Of a stretch of DNA of 64,000 bases, positions 42,198 to 51,098 are shown piece by piece. Below the pieces are notes generated by a model that was given only the letters and a program-made list of their open reading frames with translations, made no database searches and was not told the DNA's origin. Numbering within the stretch: the stretch's first letter is position 1; every line of letters starts with the position of its first letter. This DNA comes from Roseibium sp. MMSF_3544 (GTDB taxonomy: Bacteria; Pseudomonadota; Alphaproteobacteria; Rhizobiales; Stappiaceae). The stretch is taken from contig NZ_JASHKA010000021.1 of NCBI RefSeq assembly GCF_030732845.1, forward strand, positions 50,541 to 114,540, in the 5' to 3' direction. The position numbers were made by a program, and so were the translations under genes.

Positions 42198-44495
42198 ATG
42201 AGGATTGCTTGTTTGGGCGGTGGGCCGGCTGGGCTCTATTTCGCAATTTCCATGAAATTGCGCGATCCTTCCCATGAGATCGTCGTGCTTGAGCGCAATC
42301 GTGCCAACGACACATTCGGCTGGGGTGTGGTCTTGTCCGACGACGCGCTCAGCCGCATGCAGGACAATGACCCGGTCAGCACGGAAACCATTCGAAATCA
42401 TTTCGCCTATTGGGATGACATTGCCGTAGAGCATAACGGCGTCAGAACCGTTTCCGGCGGACATGGGTTTGCGGGCATTGGCCGCAAGCAGATGTTGATC
42501 CTGTTGCAGGACCGGGCGCGCGAGCTCGGTGTCGAAATGCGATTTGAGACCGAGTTCGAAGACGCCGAAACGTTTCGCAAGGACTACGATCTGGTCGTCG
42601 CCTCGGACGGCATCAACTCGAGAGTTCGCGGCGAATATGAGGACGTTTTCAAGCCGGACATCGACACACGGCTTTGCAAGTTCATCTGGCTCGGCACGCA
42701 TCAGAAATTCGATGACGCTTTTACCTTCATCTTCGAAAAGACCGAGCATGGATGGGTGTGGGCGCATGTCTATCAGTTCGACGACAACACGGCGACATTC
42801 ATCGTCGAATGCCTGCAACCGACTTGGGACGGCTGGGGCTTTGCGGATATGTCGAAGGAAGAAACCGTAGAGACGTGCCGCAAGATATTCGAAAAGTACC
42901 TTGGTGGTCACGACCTCATGTCCAACGCGGCCCATCTGCGTGGCTCTGCCGTCTGGATGAACTTCCCGCGTGTTATCTGCGAAAAGTGGTATCACGAGAA
43001 CGTCGTGCTGATGGGTGACGCTGCTGCAACCGGCCACTTTTCCATCGGTTCCGGATCAAGGCTTGCATTCGACAGCGCGATTGCGCTGGCCGACTATCTG
43101 CACAGCGAGCCGGACATGCAGCAGGCCTTCCAGCGTTACCAGGACGAGCGGCGTCTCGAGGTTCTGCGGCTGCAATCAGCGGCCCGCAACTCGCTTGAGT
43201 GGTTCGAAAATGTCGAGCGCTATCTCGATCAGGACCCTGTCCAGTTCAACTACAATCTGCTGACGCGGTCCCAGAGGATCAGCCACGAAAACCTGCGCCT
43301 GCGCGATCCCGAGTGGCTTGAATCGGCCGAACGCTGGTTCATGGACCAGGCGGGTGTCTCACCCAATGCTCCGGTGCGTGCACCCATGTTCACACCGTTC
43401 AAGCTGCGCGACATGTCGCTGAAAAACCGGATCGTCGTCTCGCCGATGGCACAGTACAAGGCGGTCGACGGCACACCCACCGACTGGCACCTGATCCATT
43501 ACGGCGAACGGGCAAAGGGCGGTGCCGGTCTTGTCTATGTCGAGATGACCTGTGTCAGCGCCGAAGGCCGGATCACGCCCGGCTGCCCGGGCCTTTATGC
43601 ACCGGAACACGAGGCGGCCTGGAAGCGCCTCACCGATTTCGTGCACACGGAAACCGACGCAAAGATCTGCTGCCAGATTGGACATTCGGGCCGGAAAGGC
43701 TCGACCCAGATCGGCTGGGAAGGCATGGACGAACCGCTGCCTGGTGGGAACTGGGACATTGTCTCGGCCTCCCCGATCCCCTGGTCCGGAAAGAACGCCA
43801 TTCCGCGTGAAATCACCAGACCGGAAATGGCGGAGATCAAAGACCAGTTTGTCCAGGCGGCTGAAATGGCAGAGCGCGCAGGCTTCGACATGATCGAGCT
43901 CCATGCCGCCCACGGTTACCTGCTCTCGTCGTTTATTTCGCCGGTGTCCAACGTGCGCAGCGACGAATACGGCGGCTCCCTGGACAATCGGATGCGCTGG
44001 CCGCTCGAGGTCTTCCAGGCAATGCGCACGGTATGGCCGCAGGAAAAGCCGATGTCCGTTCGCATATCAGCCAACGACTGGGTCGGCGCAGAAGGAATCA
44101 CACCCGAGGACGCCGTTTTGATTGCAAAAATGTTCAGGGAGGCAGGCGCAGACCTGATCGACGTTTCCGCGGGCCAGACAACCCCGGATGCCAAGCCGGT
44201 TTATGGCCGCATGTTCCAGACACCGTTCTCCGATCAGATCCGCAACGAAGGTGGGATGCAGACCATGGCCGTCGGGAACATCTACGAGGCCGATCATGCC
44301 AATTCGATCCTTATGGCGGGCCGTGCTGATCTCGTAGCGGTCGGGCGTCCGCATCTGGCCGATCCATATTGGACGCTGCACGAAGCCAGCCGGATTGGCG
44401 ATCGAAACGCGACGGACTGGCCTCTTCCCTACCTTGCTGGCCGCGATCAGGCCTGGCGGCTTGCGGACCGCGACGCGGAGACCTTGAGGGCATGA
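42198..44495 (+). CDS. Bifunctional FAD monooxygenase / old-yellow-enzyme reductase (2-aminobenzoyl-CoA or salicylyl-CoA type)
   Basis: 765-residue natural fusion. Residues 1 to ~370 are a flavin aromatic hydroxylase (MRIACLGGGPAGLYFAISMK at the start, VVASDGINSRVRG, VLMGDAAATGHFSIGSGSRLA). Residues ~390 to the end are an OYE-type NADH:flavin oxidoreductase (PMFTPFKLRDMSLKNRIVVS, HSGRKGS, ELHAAHGYLLSSFISP, DNRMRWPLEVF). This architecture is that of 2-aminobenzoyl-CoA monooxygenase/reductase, which hydroxylates and then reduces the ring; database names often say salicylyl-CoA 5-hydroxylase. The adjacent benzoate-type CoA ligase and beta-oxidation genes favour 2-aminobenzoate (anthranilate). 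GGAGG precedes the ATG at 42198. Confidence 0.88.
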   Translation: MRIACLGGGPAGLYFAISMKLRDPSHEIVVLERNRANDTFGWGVVLSDDALSRMQDNDPVSTETIRNHFAYWDDIAVEHNGVRTVSGGHGFAGIGRKQMLILLQDRARELGVEMRFETEFEDAETFRKDYDLVVASDGINSRVRGEYEDVFKPDIDTRLCKFIWLGTHQKFDDAFTFIFEKTEHGWVWAHVYQFDDNTATFIVECLQPTWDGWGFADMSKEETVETCRKIFEKYLGGHDLMSNAAHLRGSAVWMNFPRVICEKWYHENVVLMGDAAATGHFSIGSGSRLAFDSAIALADYLHSEPDMQQAFQRYQDERRLEVLRLQSAARNSLEWFENVERYLDQDPVQFNYNLLTRSQRISHENLRLRDPEWLESAERWFMDQAGVSPNAPVRAPMFTPFKLRDMSLKNRIVVSPMAQYKAVDGTPTDWHLIHYGERAKGGAGLVYVEMTCVSAEGRITPGCPGLYAPEHEAAWKRLTDFVHTETDAKICCQIGHSGRKGSTQIGWEGMDEPLPGGNWDIVSASPIPWSGKNAIPREITRPEMAEIKDQFVQAAEMAERAGFDMIELHAAHGYLLSSFISPVSNVRSDEYGGSLDNRMRWPLEVFQAMRTVWPQEKPMSVRISANDWVGAEGITPEDAVLIAKMFREAGADLIDVSAGQTTPDAKPVYGRMFQTPFSDQIRNEGGMQTMAVGNIYEADHANSILMAGRADLVAVGRPHLADPYWTLHEASRIGDRNATDWPLPYLAGRDQAWRLADRDAETLRA

Positions 44496-45235
44496 GTGTT
44501 GCGGACCGGCATATTCTTGTCACCGGCGGCGGCAGCGGCGTCGGGGCAGCCTGTGCCCGGCTTCTCGCTGACAGTGGCGCCAGGGTCACGATCCTTGGCC
44601 GAACCGAAGCAACACTGGCAACACAATCCCTGCCCTTCCAGGTGTGCGACGTGACGAATGCAGACGCTGTCGAAACGGCTGTTCGAAACGCCCGTGAGCA
44701 CGCTGGACCGATCGACGTCGTCATCGCGAATGCCGGAGCTGCCGAGAGCGTGCCCTTTGCCAAGATGAAGCCGCAGGTTCTGCAAGACATGCTGGCCGTC
44801 AATCTGATCGGTGTCTCCAATGTCTGGCAAACTGCCTTGGCGGACATGAAGGCATCTGGTTGGGGCCGGATGATCGCAATTGCCTCGACGGCTGGCTTGA
44901 GAGGCTATCCCTATGTGAGCGCCTATTGCGCCGCGAAACATGCCGTCGTCGGGCTGACGCGTGCACTCGGCAAGGAACTCGCCAGGACCGGGATCACCGT
45001 CAATGCGATCTGCCCGGGATTTGTCGAGACGCCGATGCTGGAGCGCTCTTTGGAAAACATTATCGAAAAGACCGGGCTTAGCCGCCAGGAGGCGGAAGAC
45101 ACGCTGAAGGCCGACAATCCGCAGGGCCGCTTCATTCAGCCGGATGAGATTGCGGAAATGGCGCTGTGGCTCTGTTCCGATGGCGCCAGGTCCGTCAACG
45201 GCCAGGCCCTCAGCTTGTCGGGAGGGGAACTATGA
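44492..45235 (+). CDS. SDR oxidoreductase, probable 3-hydroxyacyl-CoA dehydrogenase of the operon
   Basis: 247-residue short-chain dehydrogenase: HILVTGGGSGVGAACARLL, NAG in VIANAGAAES, Ser in IAIASTAGLRG and Tyr/Lys in YCAAKHAVVGL, C-terminal SLSGGEL. Start overlaps the monooxygenase stop by 4 bases (ATGA) and its own stop overlaps the MarR start the same way. In the ring-reduced CoA-thioester pathway a beta-hydroxy oxidation step is needed; this enzyme is the candidate. Confidence 0.83.
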   Translation: MSVADRHILVTGGGSGVGAACARLLADSGARVTILGRTEATLATQSLPFQVCDVTNADAVETAVRNAREHAGPIDVVIANAGAAESVPFAKMKPQVLQDMLAVNLIGVSNVWQTALADMKASGWGRMIAIASTAGLRGYPYVSAYCAAKHAVVGLTRALGKELARTGITVNAICPGFVETPMLERSLENIIEKTGLSRQEAEDTLKADNPQGRFIQPDEIAEMALWLCSDGARSVNGQALSLSGGEL

Positions 45236-45702
45236 CCGCTGTTTCAGAGCCGCTCTCCAAGGCGCGTTTGCGTGTCTGGTTGAAGCTGCTGAAAACATCC
45301 AACGGCATTGAAGCAGAGATCCGCCGCAACCTTCGCGACCGGCACAACACAACGCTGCCACGCTTCGACGTCATGTCTGCCCTCGCCCGCTTTCCCGAGG
45401 GTCTCAAGATGAGCGATCTCTCCACCTACCTGAAGGTTTCAAACGGCAACGTCACCGGCATTGTCGACAAATTGACGGAAGAAGGCATGGCGCAGCGCGT
45501 TGCCGTTCCAGGCGACAAACGCGCCCAGGTTGCCCGGTTGACCGAAAAGGGCAAGACCGAGTTCGAGAACCTTGCCAGTCATCACGAAAACTGGATCGAT
45601 ACGCTGCTTGATGGTCTCAGCCTGGAAGACCTCGAAACCCTGTCGGACACGCTCGAAAGAGTTCTTGCCCAAAGCACGGAAAAGGAGCGCGCTGATGCGT
45701 AG
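45232..45702 (+). CDS. MarR-family transcriptional regulator
   Basis: 156 residues with winged helix LKMSDLSTYLKVSNGNVTGI, DKLTEEGMAQR and wing VPGDKRAQVARLTEKG. Embedded in the operon between the SDR and the hydratase genes with overlapping starts on both sides, so it is made with the enzymes and probably represses the operon until an aromatic CoA thioester or acid appears, as is known for MarR proteins of aromatic-CoA pathways. Confidence 0.87.
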   Translation: MTAVSEPLSKARLRVWLKLLKTSNGIEAEIRRNLRDRHNTTLPRFDVMSALARFPEGLKMSDLSTYLKVSNGNVTGIVDKLTEEGMAQRVAVPGDKRAQVARLTEKGKTEFENLASHHENWIDTLLDGLSLEDLETLSDTLERVLAQSTEKERADA

Positions 45703-46495
45703 CGACGTCGAGCATTTTCGTTGTGAAATTGAAGGCGGCATCGCGCGGATCGCCCTGGACCGGCCGGAGCGCAAGAACCCCCTTACCTTCGAAAGCTATG
45801 CCGAGCTGCGTGACTGGTTCCGCGATCTTCATTATGCCGACGATGTGCATGCCGTGGTGATCCTGCCAAACGGTGGCAATTTCAGTTCTGGCGGTGACGT
45901 TCACGACATCATCGGTCCACTGACGCGCATGTCGATGAAGGAGCTTCTCGCCTTTACGCGCATGACCGGCGATCTGGTCAAGGCAATGCTGGGCTGCGGC
46001 AAACCGGTGATCGCGGCTGTCGACGGCATCTGTGCAGGCGCCGGAGCCATCATGGCCATGGCGTCTGATCTGCGCATCGCGACCCCGCACGCCAAGGTCG
46101 CTTTCCTGTTCAATCGGGTCGGCCTGGCCGGCTGCGACATGGGCGCCTGTGCCATCCTGCCAAGGATCATCGGCCAGGGGCGAGCTGCTGAACTTCTTTA
46201 TCTCGGCCGTTCCATGAAGGCGGAAGAAGGGCATGCCTGGGGGTTCTTCAATTCGATCGTCACCGCTGAAGAACTCGAAGGTGCTGCCATGGAACTTGCT
46301 CGGCGAATCGCCGCCGGTCCGACATTCGCCAATTCCATGACCAAGACGATGCTGGCGCAGGAATGGTCGATGGGCCTTGAACAGGCGATCGAAGCGGAAG
46401 CGCAGGCCCAGGCGATCTGCATGCAGGGAAATGATTTCCGCCGCGCCTATGAAGCGTTCGTCGCCAAGAAAAAACCGGTTTTCGAGGGTGACTGA
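45695..46495 (+). CDS. Enoyl-CoA hydratase/isomerase-family protein
   Basis: 266-residue crotonase-fold enzyme. Oxyanion-hole element NFSSGGDVHDI and the second VDGICAGAGAIMAMASD; IPRIIG-like ILPRIIGQGRAAELLYLG. It lacks an obvious Glu at both usual acid/base positions (Ala-Gly-Cys-Asp-Met region reads VGLAGCDMGA), so hydration of a special ring substrate or hydrolysis is possible. Overlaps MarR by 8 bases and the acyl-CoA dehydrogenase by one. Acts on the alicyclic CoA intermediates by inference. Confidence 0.83.
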   Translation: MRSDVEHFRCEIEGGIARIALDRPERKNPLTFESYAELRDWFRDLHYADDVHAVVILPNGGNFSSGGDVHDIIGPLTRMSMKELLAFTRMTGDLVKAMLGCGKPVIAAVDGICAGAGAIMAMASDLRIATPHAKVAFLFNRVGLAGCDMGACAILPRIIGQGRAAELLYLGRSMKAEEGHAWGFFNSIVTAEELEGAAMELARRIAAGPTFANSMTKTMLAQEWSMGLEQAIEAEAQAQAICMQGNDFRRAYEAFVAKKKPVFEGD

Positions 46496-47643
46496 TGGCT
46501 GACAGGACCTTCCTCAACTGGCCTTTTTTCGACGACCGGCACCGGGTCCTGGCCGGCGAGTTGGAGAATTGGTCAAATACCCATCTTGCACACCTTGATC
46601 ACGGCGACACTGACGGGCTTTGCAAGCAGCTCGTCACCGATCTAGGCGACGCCGGCTTTCTCAAACATACCGGATCACCGGAGGGTACGCTGGACGTGCG
46701 CAGCCTCTGCCTGATCCGCGAGACATTGGCGCGGCATGATGGGCTCGCCGATTTTGCCTTCGCGATGCAGGGTCTCGGCACCGGCGCCATTTCCCTGTTC
46801 GGAACTGATGCGCAAAAGGAAGAATGGCTACCACTCACCCGCAGCGGCAAGGCGATCTCCGCTTTTGCCCTGACAGAACCGCAATCGGGGTCTGATGTCG
46901 CCAACTCAACGATGACCGCTGAAAACGATGGCGACGCCTATGTGCTTAACGGCGAAAAGACCTGGATCTCGAATGGCGGCATCGCCGATATCTATACGCT
47001 TTTTGCCCGGACCGGCGAGGCCCCGGGAGCCAAGGGCCTGTCAGCCTTTGTGGTGACACCGGACATCTCGGGTTTTGAAGTCACCGAACGCCTTGACACC
47101 ATCGCCCCTCATCCGCTGGCAACGTTGCGCTTTACGGACTGCCGCGTGCCAAAGACAAATCTGATCGGAGACACCGGGACCGGCTTCAAGATCGCGATGT
47201 CCGTGCTCGACATCTTCCGTTCGACGGTCGCTGCGGCAGCGCTTGGATTTGCCCGGCGGGCACTTGACGAGGCCCTTGAGCGCGTAACGACAAGGAAGAT
47301 CCAGGGCGCACCGCTTTTCGATCTGCAGCTTGTTCAGGGACACATTGCCGACATGGCGCTCGACATAGATGCGGCCGCGCTTCTGATCTACCGGGCGGCC
47401 TGGACCAAGGACAGCGGCGCCCCCAGGATCACGCGGGAAGCCGCCATGGCGAAACTGTTCGCAACAGACCAGGCGCAGCAGGTGATCGACAAGGCTGTAC
47501 AGCTCCACGGCGGAGACGGTGTGCGGTCGGGCACCACGGTTGAAAGACTCTACCGCGAGATCCGGGCCTTGCGCATCTACGAAGGCGCGTCGGACGTCCA
47601 GAAGATTATTATTGCGCGCCAGACCATGCAGCAATCAATCTGA
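46495..47643 (+). CDS. Acyl-CoA dehydrogenase-family protein
   Basis: 382 residues of normal length. FAD/substrate motifs FALTEPQSGSDVANS and GEKTWISNGGIADIY, and C-terminal QLHGGDGVRSGTTVERLYRE, YEGASDVQKIIIARQ. The Glu of LYREIRALRIYEG is in the region of the catalytic base. Starts at the stop of the hydratase gene (TGATG). Would introduce a double bond into an intermediate of the 2-aminobenzoyl-CoA route. Confidence 0.87.
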   Translation: MADRTFLNWPFFDDRHRVLAGELENWSNTHLAHLDHGDTDGLCKQLVTDLGDAGFLKHTGSPEGTLDVRSLCLIRETLARHDGLADFAFAMQGLGTGAISLFGTDAQKEEWLPLTRSGKAISAFALTEPQSGSDVANSTMTAENDGDAYVLNGEKTWISNGGIADIYTLFARTGEAPGAKGLSAFVVTPDISGFEVTERLDTIAPHPLATLRFTDCRVPKTNLIGDTGTGFKIAMSVLDIFRSTVAAAALGFARRALDEALERVTTRKIQGAPLFDLQLVQGHIADMALDIDAAALLIYRAAWTKDSGAPRITREAAMAKLFATDQAQQVIDKAVQLHGGDGVRSGTTVERLYREIRALRIYEGASDVQKIIIARQTMQQSI

Positions 47644-47670
47644 CTTCCAAGAAGAAAGTGAGACAGGACC

Positions 47671-48123
47671 ATGACCAACAAACTTGACGGCGGCATCACA
47701 CCGAATGGCGAAGGGTTCAACGGTGTAACGCTCAATATTCTCGGACAGACCTATTATCCAAAGGCCTGGTGCGAAAGCACGTTTGCGTTCGAGACCAATT
47801 CCATGCCGGGCCAGTTCGTGCCGGTGCACGTTCATCCGACCCAGGACGAATTCATCCTGGTGCAGGAAGGTGAACTTGACCTCAAACTTGACGGTCAATG
47901 GGTCAAGGCCCGCGCCGGGGATCTTGTCCGCATGCCGAAGGGCGTCCCCCACGGCTATTTCAACAAGTCCGAAAGCCCCTGCCGCGCCCTTTTCTGGGTG
48001 TCGCCGGCCGGCAAGCTCAAGGAACTGTTCGACGAGTTGCACGAGATGACGGATGTGGAAGCCGTCGTGCGCGTCTCGGCCGAGCACGACGTCGATTTTC
48101 TGCCACCCGAAGCCAACGACTAG
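47671..48123 (+). CDS. Cupin-domain protein
   Basis: 150 residues, single cupin domain. First metal motif is VPVHVHPTQDEFILVQEGEL (His-x-His ... Glu) and the second is MPKGVPHGYFN with its His, so a metal site looks complete. The family includes dioxygenases and isomerases; I cannot pick one. Its position between the acyl-CoA dehydrogenase and CoA ligase suggests a role in the ring pathway, for instance a late ring or enol step. Confidence 0.75.
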   Translation: MTNKLDGGITPNGEGFNGVTLNILGQTYYPKAWCESTFAFETNSMPGQFVPVHVHPTQDEFILVQEGELDLKLDGQWVKARAGDLVRMPKGVPHGYFNKSESPCRALFWVSPAGKLKELFDELHEMTDVEAVVRVSAEHDVDFLPPEAND

Positions 48124-48138
48124 AAGGACCTTTTCGTC

Positions 48139-49767
48139 ATGGCCGGTGCGCTCTCGCCTTCAGCCCATGTGGATTCGTTTTCACGCGACAATCTTCCGCC
48201 GGAAGATCAGTGGCCTGAGTTTTTGCTGGATGGCTTCGACTATCCGGAACGGCTCAACGCGGCCGTTGAGCTGACGGACAAAATGGTTGAAAAGGGCTTC
48301 GGCGATCACACCGCGCTGATCGGAAACGGCCGGCGGCGGACCTACAAGGAGCTGACGGACTGGACCAACCGGCTGGCCCATGCCCTCACCGAAGACCTTG
48401 GTGTGAAGCCCGGCAACCGCGTCCTGATCCGTTCGGCCAACAATCCCGCTATGGTCGCCTGCTGGCTTGCGGCGACCAAGGCCGGAGCCGTCGTCGTCAA
48501 TACCATGCCGATGTTGCGCGCCGGTGAACTGACCAAAATCGTCGACAAGGCCGAAGTGGAGTTCGCTCTCTGCGACACGCGTCTGATGGACGAACTCGTC
48601 GCTTGCGCCAAGACCTCTTCCTTCCTGAAGAAAGTCATCGGCTTCGACGGCACGTCCAACCACGACGCCGAGTTGGATCGCCTGGCGCTGGAAAAAGCGG
48701 TCGGTTACGAGGCAGTGCCAACCGGCCGCGACGACGTTGCGCTTCTCGGCTTTACGTCAGGATCCACCGGAACGCCCAAGGCGACGATGCATTTCCATCG
48801 GGACATCCTGATCATTGCAGATGGCTATGCCAAGGAAGTCCTGGGAGTCGGACCGGATGATGTATTCGTCGGCTCGCCTCCCCTTGCCTTCACATTTGGT
48901 CTCGGCGGTCTTGCGGTCTTCCCGCTGCGCTTCGGTGCAGCAGCTACACTTCTGGAAAGCGCCACACCGCCCAAATTGATCGAGATCATCCAGAAGTACA
49001 AAGCCACGGTCTGCTTTACCGCTCCGACGGCCTACCGGGTCATGCTTCAGGCCATGGAGGAAGGGGCCGATTTGTCCTCGCTCCGGGCAGCCGTATCTGC
49101 CGGCGAAACCTTGCCGGCTCCCGTTTATGAAGCCTGGATCGAAAAAACCGGCAAGCCGATGCTGGACGGTATCGGCGCAACGGAGATGCTGCATATTTTC
49201 GTTTCAAACCGTTTTGACGATCACAAGCCCGCCTGCACCGGAAAACCGGTGACGGGCTACGAAGTCAAAATACTGGATGCAGCGGGCAAGCCGGTTCCGC
49301 CTGGCGAAGTCGGCCGGTTGGCCGTGCGCGGACCGACCGGATGCCGCTACCTCGCCGACGAGCGCCAGCAGGACTACGTTGTCGATGGTTGGAACATTAC
49401 CGGCGACAGTTTCTCCATGAGCGAAGACGGCCATCTCCACTTTGCCGCACGCAACGACGACATGATCATCTCCTCCGGCTACAACATCGCCGGTCCGGAA
49501 GTCGAGGCGGCACTCTTGTCACATCCGGCAGTCCAGGAATGCGCCGTCATAGGTGTCGCCGATGAAGCCCGCGGTGCAATTGTGGAGGCCCATGTTGTCC
49601 TCAGCAGTGGTACACATCCCGGCGAAGCGACGACAAAGGACCTTCAGGATCACGTCAAGGCGGCCATTGCCCCTTTCAAGTACCCGCGGTCCATTGTCTT
49701 TACCGACAGCCTGCCCAAAACCGAGACCGGCAAGATCCAACGCTTCCGGCTTCGCAAGACCGAATAG
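48139..49767 (+). CDS. Aryl-CoA ligase (2-aminobenzoate-CoA ligase-like)
   Basis: 542-residue AMP-forming acyl-CoA synthetase. ATP-binding LLGFTSGSTGTPKATMHFHR, GIGATEMLHIFVSN, hinge VRGPTGCRYL, SSGYNIAGPEVEAALLSHPA and the adenylation Lys in PKTETGKIQRFRLR. The overall pattern (LPPEDQWPEFLLDGFDYPER at the N-terminus) is that of benzoate/2-aminobenzoate-CoA ligases. It would activate the imported aromatic acid for the monooxygenase/reductase. Confidence 0.87.
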   Translation: MAGALSPSAHVDSFSRDNLPPEDQWPEFLLDGFDYPERLNAAVELTDKMVEKGFGDHTALIGNGRRRTYKELTDWTNRLAHALTEDLGVKPGNRVLIRSANNPAMVACWLAATKAGAVVVNTMPMLRAGELTKIVDKAEVEFALCDTRLMDELVACAKTSSFLKKVIGFDGTSNHDAELDRLALEKAVGYEAVPTGRDDVALLGFTSGSTGTPKATMHFHRDILIIADGYAKEVLGVGPDDVFVGSPPLAFTFGLGGLAVFPLRFGAAATLLESATPPKLIEIIQKYKATVCFTAPTAYRVMLQAMEEGADLSSLRAAVSAGETLPAPVYEAWIEKTGKPMLDGIGATEMLHIFVSNRFDDHKPACTGKPVTGYEVKILDAAGKPVPPGEVGRLAVRGPTGCRYLADERQQDYVVDGWNITGDSFSMSEDGHLHFAARNDDMIISSGYNIAGPEVEAALLSHPAVQECAVIGVADEARGAIVEAHVVLSSGTHPGEATTKDLQDHVKAAIAPFKYPRSIVFTDSLPKTETGKIQRFRLRKTE

Positions 49768-49824
49768 ATAAAGTAATCATCTGCGTTGGGGCACGTGGAC
49801 GACGGAGAAACCAAAAGCCCCGCA

Positions 49825-49853
49825 ATCGGTGTCCGGCAACAGAAGACACCGAT
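49825..49853. terminator. Hairpin in the ligase-transporter gap
   Basis: ATCGGTGTC (49825-49833) and GACACCGAT (49845-49853) form a perfect 9-bp stem with an 11-base loop, followed by CTAAAAA. It lies in the 135-bp gap before the transporter genes and may act as an attenuator or as a processing site. Confidence 0.45.
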
Positions 49854-49902
49854 CTAAAAAACTCAACGGGAACAGCATTCAAGAGACCAATAGGAGCAAG
49901 AA

Positions 49903-51039
49903 ATGAAATTCACGACGATGGCGGCGACAGTCGCTCTGGCAATCGGCATAACCGGCGCTCAGGCCGAACCGGTCAAGGTCGGCATGATCACCACGCTTTC
50001 AGGTGGTGGCGCCGGTCTCGGCATTGATGTGCGCGATGGTTTCATGCTCGCGGTGAAACAGGCCGGCAACCCGGATCTTGAAGTCATCGTCGAGGACGAC
50101 CAGCGCAAGCCCGACATTGCGGTGCAACTGGCCGACAAGATGGTTCAGTCCGAAAAGGTCGATGTCCTGACAGGCATCATCTGGTCGAACCTCGCCATGG
50201 CGGTCGTTCCCTCGGTCACCGCCCAGGGCAAATTCTACCTGTCGCCGAACGCGGGCCCATCCGCGCTGGCGGGCAAAGGCTGCCATCCGAACTATTTCAA
50301 CGTCGCCTGGCAGAATGACAACCTGCATGAAGCCGCTGGGGCCTACGCCAAGGAAACAGGTTACAAGAACAGCTTCATCCTTGCGCCAAACTATCCCGCC
50401 GGAAAGGATGCCCTGACCGGTTACAAGCGCTTTTACGGCGGTGACCTTGCAGGCGAGATCTACACCAAGCTCGGCCAGACCGACTATGCGGCCGAACTTG
50501 CCCAGATCCGCGCCTCGGGCGCTGACAGCGTCTTCTTCTTCCTGCCCGGCGGCATGGGCATCTCGTTCCTGAAGCAATATGCCGACAGCGGCATTGATTT
50601 GCCGGTGGTTGGCCCTGCTTTCTCGTTCGACCAGGGCATCCTGCAGGCCGTTGGCGATGCGGCACTGGGCGTGAAGAACACCAGTCAGTGGAACAAGGAC
50701 ATCGACAACGAAGCCAACAAGGCGTTCGTCGAAGCGTTTCAGGCCGAATATGGCCGCCTGCCGTCGCTTTACGCCTCACAGGGCTATGACACGGCGAACC
50801 TTCTCCTATCGGCAATGGCCAAGGCGGATGTGAAAGATGCCGATGCCTTCCGTGCGGCTCTAAAGGAAGCAGACTTCGCTTCGACGCGCGGTGACTTCAA
50901 ATTCGGCCCAAACCATCACCCGATCCAGGACATTTACGTCCGTGAAGTCATCAAGGAAGGTGACGTGTTCACGAACAAGATTCTCGCAGCCGCGCTTACC
51001 GATCATGCAGACGCCTATGCTGGCGAGTGCAGCATGTAA
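49903..51039 (+). CDS. Branched-chain amino-acid-type ABC transporter binding protein, probably for an aromatic acid
   Basis: 378-residue LivK/HAAT-family periplasmic receptor with signal peptide (MKFTTMAATVALAIGITGAQAE). The mature start PVKVGMITTLSGGGAGLGI, VEDDQRKPDIAVQLADKM, AYAKETGYKNSFILAPNY and SLYASQGYDTANLLLSAM are typical. Members next to aromatic degradation genes bind benzoates, which is the expected ligand class here (2-aminobenzoate). AGGAG precedes the ATG; a strong hairpin follows the stop. Confidence 0.88.
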   Translation: MKFTTMAATVALAIGITGAQAEPVKVGMITTLSGGGAGLGIDVRDGFMLAVKQAGNPDLEVIVEDDQRKPDIAVQLADKMVQSEKVDVLTGIIWSNLAMAVVPSVTAQGKFYLSPNAGPSALAGKGCHPNYFNVAWQNDNLHEAAGAYAKETGYKNSFILAPNYPAGKDALTGYKRFYGGDLAGEIYTKLGQTDYAAELAQIRASGADSVFFFLPGGMGISFLKQYADSGIDLPVVGPAFSFDQGILQAVGDAALGVKNTSQWNKDIDNEANKAFVEAFQAEYGRLPSLYASQGYDTANLLLSAMAKADVKDADAFRAALKEADFASTRGDFKFGPNHHPIQDIYVREVIKEGDVFTNKILAAALTDHADAYAGECSM

Positions 51040-51054
51040 GCGATCTCCGCAGTT

Positions 51055-51081
51055 GCCCTGCCGGCCTTGCGCCGGGAGGGC
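51055..51081. terminator. Intercistronic hairpin after binding-protein gene
   Basis: GCCCTGCCGGC (51055-51065) and GCCGGGAGGGC (51071-51081) form an 11-bp stem with one mismatch and a 5-base loop, 15 bases past the binding-protein stop and before the permease gene. Same placement as the hairpins after the two other complete binding-protein genes. Confidence 0.55.
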
Positions 51082-51098
51082 ATAGGGGCTGAATTTCC

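Noticed and set aside
42120..43037. 305-codon minus-strand frame opposite the monooxygenase
   Set aside because: Shadow of the FAD domain of the fusion enzyme; no supporting motif.
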